A stretch of DNA of 64,000 nt from Amylostereum areolatum (lineage: Eukaryota > Basidiomycota > Agaricomycetes > Russulales > Stereaceae), in contig SAXG01000034.1 in NCBI GenBank assembly GCA_012932865.1, positions 124,001 through 188,000 of the forward strand, in the 5' to 3' direction. The notes under the pieces are model-generated. The model was not told the origin of the DNA and did not search any database. It saw only the letters and a program-made list of their open reading frames with translations. The position numbers were made by a program, and so were the translations under genes. Shown here one piece after another: positions 57,208 through 64,000 of the stretch (position 1 is its first letter; the number at the start of each line of letters is the position of its first letter).

Positions 57208-60200
57208 ATGCCCCCGTTGCGGGCCCGCCGACCTACTGCCTTCGAGGTCACTGATGGTATCGACCCGTCGGACTCCGATGCTGGCCCTTCGAATCCGCTC
57301 GCGAAACGGAGGAGCGAAGAGCAGCTGCACGAGGACAGGGTACATGCTTCTTGGTTCTGAGACCTTGGTGTCAGGGAAGGTATAATTGATGCAGACGTGA
57401 GTAGAGAGCGAAGGCGCCCAGGCAAGCGGCGGACGACGCACGGGCGCGGTGGAGGCGCACGGCAAACGAAAAGGGTACGTCCTCTGAGCCCCCGGCTGCT
57501 CCTCGATCGCGGCATTGACGCCCCTCCGCACGGGCTCTCAGTCGAATTTTACAAGATACGCAATGCCGACATCGACGAGGACAAAAATCCGGTCGTGCTC
57601 GGCGAGGACGAGGACGAGGACGAGCGACGGCTCGTGCGCGCGCTCGACGGCGCCGAGGGCGCGGACACGCTCAAGCCCGTGCGCATCATCAACGATTTCT
57701 CGATCTTCGACCCGAACAAGTCGAACAGGCTCGTGTCGCTGGACGAGCTGAAGGAGGTTCTCAAGGAGGGGCGCACGCTCGAGGGCGCGGCGTATGTCAC
57801 GGCCGTGTTTGAGAACGACGAAGATGCGGGGCTGGAGGGGGAGTATGAGGTGGACTGGAAACCTGTGAGGATGCGGTTGAGGGGCGTGAGGAGGGTGTGG
57901 ACGAACTATGCGGTGCGGAAAGGGTACGTCGGGCGCATATAGTTTTCTTATGTTTCCTCGATCGGTTTCTGACGCGATGGGCGGACAGGCCTGTGATGAT
58001 CGAGACGACGCACGCGCACTATATCCTCGGCCAACCGTCGGATAAGTACAAGGAGAAGTACAAGGCGTGTATTTTGAAGCACTTGATCGTGCAGGCGCTG
58101 TTGTCGATGGCGGCGGACGCGACGTGGACGTACACCCCGCGGGAGTTTGTGGACTACGTTAGCGGCAGGATTACTCGTCCCTTGACCGGGAGCTCGTACT
58201 GCGACGCCGATCGCGAGGACATGGTAAGGCGTGGTGTGCCCTTTTTTTTACTCACGCTGATCTAGGGATTTAGCTTCCTCTACTCGAGGAGGTCTTCAAC
58301 ACGACCAAGGACCCGAAGATCCTCGGTGTGCGGCAGAGCGATCTTGTCAGGGCGGCCCAGCGATTCGTCAACCCCGCCATGGAGAAAGGGAAGCGCATCA
58401 ACACTGCGTACACGACCTTCGACTTGAGCACCGTGGTCGGGAACCTCGACCTCGCCGTCTTACATCCCAAAAACCAGAACCAGACGACCGTGACGGAGCC
58501 CATCGCGATCATGGCCGACGGCTGGTTCAGCAGGGGTCTGCGCATCATCGGCGCGCCGCGTGGTATGAAATCGCCTAAGGAGCTGGCGTTCGCGCGGGAG
58601 GGGATCCACGAACACCTCGTGAGGTGCATCGAGAATGCGCACAAGGATGCGAGGAAGGTGCGGACGTTTCAGGAGATCAAGAAGCGGGAACCTTGGATGA
58701 AGTTTGCGAGGGTGGACTGACTGACGTGTACGCGGTATGCTCCTCGTCCTTTGTTGATACATTGCATCTGACGAGAAGATCGTAGGTGGGCGATGTCGCC
58801 GTCATCGCTAAGGATGGGGTCGATCTCAAGACGACAGTTCTCCCTGCGGTGGAGCAGGTTCCAGAAGATGCGCGGCTGGAGGACTATTTCTGGTATGCGC
58901 TGGTTTGCTGATTAGTGCCAGGGTCGGTGGTCTGACGCTTGGAGTCTTTCAGGTTTGCGAAGATCATGCGCATCGACAGAACGAACAACCAGGCGCATGT
59001 CCAATGGCTGGAGCACGCGTCCGACACCGTGCTGCACGAGTTCAGCGACCCGCGGGAGCTGTACTCTCGCGTGCTTTGCGACAACATCCATCTGGGTTAT
59101 TTTTGCGGCAAGGCGAAGGTGGTCGACCTGCTCAAGGACGCGAATGTGTTTGAGGCATTGCCCGACGATGCTCAGTACTTCCATCGGTCTGTGTCTAGTC
59201 TCTGGGCTTCAATCCAGGCTGGAACTGACCGGCTCGGCGACTCAGATTTACGTATCACCCTCCACACGCATCGTTCGAGGATCCCCTCCCGCCTTCAGTG
59301 CTTGAGGATGACCCTTGCGTCGTGTGTAGCATTATCTCGCGCCTACGCATGGACGACGACGTGCAAAGGACCAAGGCCGGGTACACCTGTCGCGGCATCA
59401 CGTACCACGTCAACGACACCGTCCTCATCGCAGCCCCGCCCGCCGAAAATATGACCGACGTCGACCGATTCCTGTTTAGCGCGCGTGGGTTGAACATGAT
59501 CGCGCGCATCCTCTCGTTCACCGGGGTGGAGAAGGGCATTCGGAGGAAGGACGACCCGCTGACGATGCGTGTCAAGCTGTTCGGCAGGGTCGACGAGCTC
59601 CTTCCGGAGGTGCGCCAACATATGCCCGAAGACGAGGAGACGGACACTCCGGATGAATTTCCTGAGGTACGCACGCCCTAAACCTCCGTCCACACACACT
59701 GCGGCTGACGGCCGTCTCTGCGAGATCAGCATCACCTGTTCGTGACGGAACAGGAGGCCGAGCTTCCCGTTCGCCTGACCTTGCGCCGCTGCCAGATCAA
59801 AACCAAGGCGGACGCGATCGACTCGCACGGGAGCCTGGCCGACTGGGTCTGCGACTCCCCGGACAATTTCTACGTGCGGACGGCGTTCAGGACGCGTAGG
59901 CAGGACCAGCTGAACCCGCGGGACGTCGATCGGCTCAGGGCTCTCACGCGCGACCTCAAGGTGTGTGCACAGTGCGAGAAGGACCGCGACGACGAGGCGG
60001 AGAGGCGCGAGAAGTTTGAGGAGGAGGAGAAGCCCCTTCGCGTGCTCGATTTGTTCGCGGGAGTCGGCGCGTTCGGGATAGGGATGGAGGCTGGGTCGCA
60101 AGGATGGATGAAGACGACGCATGCGGTGGAGGTGTCTCCATCGGCAGCGAGGACGCTGAAGTATGTCGTCTCCTTTGGCCTGCGAATGTGTGCGGCTGAG

Positions 60201-62023
60201 ATCTGATTCGCTTGTTGTTAGGTTGAATGCGTCGGACACGACGGTGTACAACCAATGTGCGAACGTGGTGCTTCGGTACGCCGTGAGGACTCTGGAGAAT
60301 CGACTAGACGAGGAAACCTCCGGGCACGACGACGAGGTTCTTCCGCCTCCTCCCAAGCCTGGAGACATCGACTGCATCATCGCTGGATTTCCATGGTGAC
60401 CCGTCTCGAATCTCTCTGCACTGTCTTCGTCTGAGCTCCTCTTGACAGTCAGCCACATTCCACGCTGAACATGTTCCAGAACGTCAATGACTCGAAAAGC
60501 TACCTTCTCCTCAACCTTTTGTCATGGGTCGACTTCCTGAAGCCGCGATTTTGCTTCTTTGAGAACGTCGACGGGATCTTGCAGTGGAATCTCAACGGCG
60601 TGCAGAGGGACAAACACAAAGTCGATGGCGGCGTCGAGATGGGCGGAGTACGATTTCTCATCTGGGCGATGACCATGTTGGGGTATGCCTTCCTTCCTTC
60701 TTCATACGTCCGACCTCTCATGACCATCTGCAGGTATCAGGTCCGCGTATGTCTGCTCCAGGCCGCACACTATGGCGCCCCTCAAACCCGCGTCCGCTTC
60801 TTCATGTTCTCATCCAAACTTGGTTCACCACTCATGATGGCGCCTCGCCCGACTCACTACCTCCCGGAATACACCAAGAACATGGAGCTGACCGTGCCCT
60901 TCCCAGACCCAGACGACCCGGGGAAAAAGATTAGGGTTTCCCCAGTCGCCGATCCCACAGAGCCTGGACGGGCTAGCTTCCGCTTCGTTACGGTGGAGGA
61001 CGCCATCGGGGATCTTCCGCGATTTGACTGGTAAAATTTCTCCCATATTTCATTGTGGGTGCACGATGGAAGTGATCGCGTACTCTGTGTAGGCTCGATC
61101 CCAAACGCGCCCACGCTCGAAACGTCGATCCGCCCGACCCAGACCTTCTTGAATTACGCGGGCCCGACGCCGTCGAGCGCGTCAAGCACGACATGGACCA
61201 TCGCGACCCGGACGACCCGCCATACATCGGTTCGAGGACCCAGACGGAATACTTCTGTGAACCTCTCACTTCGTTTCAGGCCAGGGCAAGAATGGGACGC
61301 GAGGAAGGCAAAGACCTGCAGCACGTCACGAGAGTTCAGAAGCCGGATATTGTGCAGCGGTACGTCCTACGATGCCTGACGGTTTCGAGGCGATGCTCAC
61401 CCTTGTGGTTCCAGGGTCTGCCACATACCACTTAAGAAAGGCGCAGATTACCGCAGTAAGCACGGCGTCAGAGAGGTACACAGAGCATTGGTCTGACGCG
61501 ACCTGTTCAGCCCTCGCGGCGGAGATGCGAGAATGGCAGTACGCCGATCCCACGTCTGCAATTGCAAGGGGCGGGTACAAAGCTGGACTCTACGGCCGCA
61601 TCGACAAGGATTCCGTCTTTCAGACCACAACGACGAACATCGAGCCGACCGCGAAACAGTCCAAATGCTTGCACCCATGGGTACGTTCCTTCACCAGCGC
61701 TGGCCGGGAACCTTGGGGATTTAACTAGATGCAGTGTAAACGCGTCGTCACCGTCCGCGAGCTCGCCCGCTCGCAAGGATTCCCAGACTGGTTCACGTTC
61801 CACGCGTACGATGGCCGTGTAAAGACGGTACGCGGCTTCCTTCTCAACCTTTCGTCCTCCCCTAACAAATGTCCGGTTGTCTCTTTTCGGTCTACAGCTG
61901 CACCGTCAGATCGGGAACGCCGTCGCTTGGCCTGTGGGTGAAGCTCTTGGGCGAGAGATCCGGGCGATCGTATATTGGAAGTGGCGTCGGGAACAGGGCT
62001 CGGAACCTGAGATAAATAGGTAG
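57208..62023 (+). CDS. DNA (cytosine-5)-methyltransferase, Dnmt1 type
   Basis: This would maintain 5-methylcytosine in the nucleus. From ATG at 57208: a basic N-terminus (AKRRSEEQL, PGKRRTTHGRG), then a replication-foci (RFD) domain (RIINDFSIFDPNKSNRLVSL, YKACILKHLIVQALLSMAAD). Two BAH domains follow (about 58790-59180 and 59350-59990; WFAKIMRIDRTNNQAHVQWL, YHVNDTVLIAAPP). The catalytic part has motif I (LRVLDLFAGVGAFGIGMEAG), motif IV (IIAGFPCQPHSTLN), motif VI (FCFFENVDGIL), motif VIII (QTRVRF) and a target-recognition region (GLYGRIDKDSVFQTT, VVTVRELARSQGFPDWF). Motif X is IGNAVAWPVGEALGREI. The catalytic Cys codon is split TG|T by an intron at about 60398-60450. An apparent stop near 61480 lies in an intron. 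About 1,250 residues and about 15 introns; it appears complete. No CXXC finger is seen. Confidence 0.9.
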
Positions 62024-62876
62024 ACGAATGCATACACGGCATGAACTCTAGGAACTTCTCTTCGGAGTGAGCGAATTCTTTTGGCCTGGTCATTCTGCGT
62101 ACTTCGAGCTTGCGCCGAGGTTGGTAGGGTGTATTCGTACCATTACCATAAAAACCTATACTGCAACAAGCGACCTCGTGTTAGTCTGAAGACATAAAGA
62201 GAAAAGGGTTGTGATCAAACCTTGCCATGCATAAGAACCTAGCTTCCCGCGCGGTTGTTTAGGGACTAGTGGCAGAACGGCTCTCTGCGAGACTATGTGC
62301 CCTCCCATAGGTTCTTCCCACAAAATATCGTCCCGCCGCCCTACAGTCCGCTCGTCAGTACTGAAAGATAGATAGCCTCGAAGAGTTGTTCACCTTCTCG
62401 CCCAGCGCACTGTCCAGCACTCACCCCGCCTTCGGAAACAAAATGCGTATGTTTGGCCATGGGAGCTTCGTCCCGGGACTTGGGATCGTCCAGCCCATCG
62501 CAGACGTATAAACCTCGTTCAGCTATTGCGTGCTATAGGCCCCAATCGACGAGCCCTGTGACAAGAACGTCAATGGCGTACGCCTGTTGAGCGTTGAGGA
62601 AATAAGACAAACCCGAAACTCGACCGCGACCTTCGTATTGTTTCCCAGGTCGCTGACCTCGCGTACGGCCTTGATGAGTGCCGTATTTCCATTTTGAGGA
62701 CGTTCGACCAGCTTTCGTGCTTCCCAGCTAGACTAGGCACGAGTTTTGTCTCGACCCGCAAGTTGCGTCAGTTGGTACGAAGGGCTCCGGGATGGAGCTA
62801 CGGAAACGGAAACTACGAGTGCCGTATGCATTCATCATGAGCGGCGTACAACGAAGGATAGAGCGAAAAAAGTACC
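62024..62876. other. Intergenic region without a recognised gene
   Basis: About 850 bp downstream of the methyltransferase. Small open frames only. Confidence 0.55.
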
Positions 62877-63347
62877 TCATTGTGAACCAAACTTGTGAGC
62901 GCGGGGCCGACGTTTAAGGCTCAGCACTCGAAGGACATGTTCGGATGCCATCGGGACGTTTGCAGCCTTGGTACTTATCATGGCGAATTGTGGACGGACG
63001 TCTTTGGACGCCTTGAGCCCAAGCAGACTGTCCCGAGTTAGCCCAACACGTGAACCAAAGATCAACAATATACGCACATTAATCTTGATGTCCCGCCAGT
63101 CGTAATCTATGAGGTTGACCGTCGACATCACGATCCGAAGTCGACATGGATCCCAGAGAAACTGGGGCAGGATTGGACGGAGTCGAGGCAGGATTGGCGA
63201 GGACGTTGTACCAAGAAGAACTGTGCATTTCGTGAGCCTAGAAAAGTACTCGAAAGACACCAAGCTCACCTCCGTTTCCTTGATCGCGAGCAAATTACTT
63301 GCAGCCGGCACAGGCTGAGCCACGAGAACCACGGGCGTCGACGGCAA
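62877..63347 (-). pseudogene. Tyrosyl-DNA phosphodiesterase (Tdp1)-like fragment
   Basis: A 156-codon frame contains TPVVLVAQPVPAASNLLAI and RLRIVMSTVNLIDYDWRDIK. The second resembles the RIVISTANLI.xDW stretch that follows the first HKD motif in Tdp1-like phospholipase D proteins. A later part (FAMISTKAANVPMASEHVLR) resembles their C-terminal helical region. The HAKFM-like catalytic His/Lys motif expected just before RIV is not present in this frame, and the second HKD domain is absent. The protein is also far too short (Tdp1 is over 450 residues). I read it as a decayed copy; unrecognised introns could hide some parts. The bases between 63348 and 63778 hold no other gene. Confidence 0.4.
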
Positions 63348-63582
63348 GAGTACCTGGTATATCCACGATATATAGGAATGAGCACTGTGCCTCAGAGTAT
63401 AAAAAAGAGGTGCTCACGTCGCGAACGATTTCCAACCACGGGGTTCGCATGTTTTCCTGAGGTCATTTGATGTTGTATCCACTGGAGTAGTGGGTGCAGT
63501 CCTACCAGCGGCCATCGTGCTGTCGCCTCAGAACGCCTTGTTCGCCATCGCGGGGACGAGGGAAGAATAAGAAGCGCGGACA

Positions 63583-63609
63583 GGAGTGGGAGTGGGAGTG
63601 GGAGGAGGG
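63583..63609. repeat. GGGAGT tandem repeat
   Basis: About four units of GGGAGT lie in the 5' region of the gene that starts at 63779. Confidence 0.75.
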
Positions 63610-63778
63610 AAAGAAGCATCCTGGAAGGGCGAACGCGGTACACGTGCTCGAGACGAGCCTAGCGGACGCGACTGCACGCGGGGCAGCGCATTCCAACTTC
63701 CCTCTGCCCATCATCGACATCATCTCCTGCCTCTTTTCTCCCACATCCCCGCCCATCGACACGCGTCGACCAAGCGAC

Positions 63779-63925
63779 ATGGCCTCCGGAGGAGAATCGA
63801 GCGCCTGCCAACAATCTGCACACGGCGCGCCAGCATGGAGTTCACGCTCAGACGCCCCACGTTCAGGTTCGGGCACCTCGCCTGCGAAAAGGGGACGGGA
63901 CGACGATCCGCCGGATGCAGGCAGG
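63779..63925 (+). CDS. First exon of an unidentified gene, cut by the right edge
   Basis: From ATG at 63779 a Ser/Gly/Pro-rich sequence (MASGGESSACQQSAHG) leads to a basic-acidic patch (SPAKRGRDDDPPDAG) that could be a nuclear localisation signal. A donor GTACGT follows at 63926. The remainder lies outside the window, so no family can be named. The composition would suit a transcription factor or other nuclear protein, but that is a guess. Confidence 0.35.
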
Positions 63926-64000
63926 GTACGTCTGTTTCTGCTGCGTCGTTATCTGCTCGCTCGTTGACGATCTTGCTTGCCTAGTTAGCAGCCAAAAAAT

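Noticed and set aside
59343..60458. 371-codon frame antisense to the methyltransferase
   Set aside because: Shadow of the BAH and catalytic exons; the plus-strand reading has clear domains.
61440..61520. In-frame stop in the methyltransferase C-terminal region
   Set aside because: It lies in an intron (GTAAGC ... GTTCAG); splicing joins GADYR to LAAEMREW in frame.

Overview
The window is nuclear DNA of a filamentous basidiomycete, most likely a wood-associated Agaricomycete. Its genes have many short introns (about 50-65 bp, GT...AG). It carries families expanded in that class: serpentine membrane proteins, GMC oxidoreductases, P450s, a secreted DUF5695 protein and F-box/LRR proteins. It also has a DASH-complex Ask1, a Hog1-type MAP kinase with a TGY loop and a Dnmt1-type methylase with RFD and BAH domains. 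All genes were assembled by eye from exon pieces, so internal splice sites are approximate. I found no tRNA, rRNA or CRISPR array.

Layout. 1-22.7 kb is mostly ordinary: the end of an F-box/LRR-like gene, a TA-flanked transposon remnant, a seven-TM protein, mitochondrial D-lactate dehydrogenase, an aldo/keto reductase, an FMO/Baeyer-Villiger-type monooxygenase, a secreted DUF5695 protein broken by a 294-bp element, a tRNA-dihydrouridine synthase, a single-pass Ser/Thr-rich membrane protein and Ask1. 22.8-51.3 kb is accessory and looks like a specialised-metabolite cluster: a P450 relic, a GMC oxidoreductase, a P450, a GMC relic, an SDR, a second P450, an aromatic amino acid decarboxylase with a C-terminal appendage, an O-methyltransferase, a flavin-dependent halogenase, a second seven-TM protein and an MFS transporter. 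51.3-64 kb returns to housekeeping genes: Hog1, NADH-cytochrome b5 reductase (with two apparent frameshifts), DNA cytosine-5 methyltransferase, a decayed Tdp1-like fragment and the first exon of a gene running off the right edge.

How the genes may work together. The accessory block holds no polyketide synthase, NRPS or terpene synthase. The only scaffold-making enzyme visible is the amino acid decarboxylase. Together with halogenase, O-methyltransferase, two P450s, SDR, GMC oxidase and transporter, this suggests a decarboxylase-first route to a halogenated, methoxylated aromatic amine or a related small aromatic. That is inference. The left part of the block is a tandem duplication of a divergent P450/GMC pair in which one copy of each gene has decayed, in opposite units. 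Two apparently identical 294-bp terminal-inverted-repeat elements, in opposite orientation 11 kb apart, point to recent transposition.
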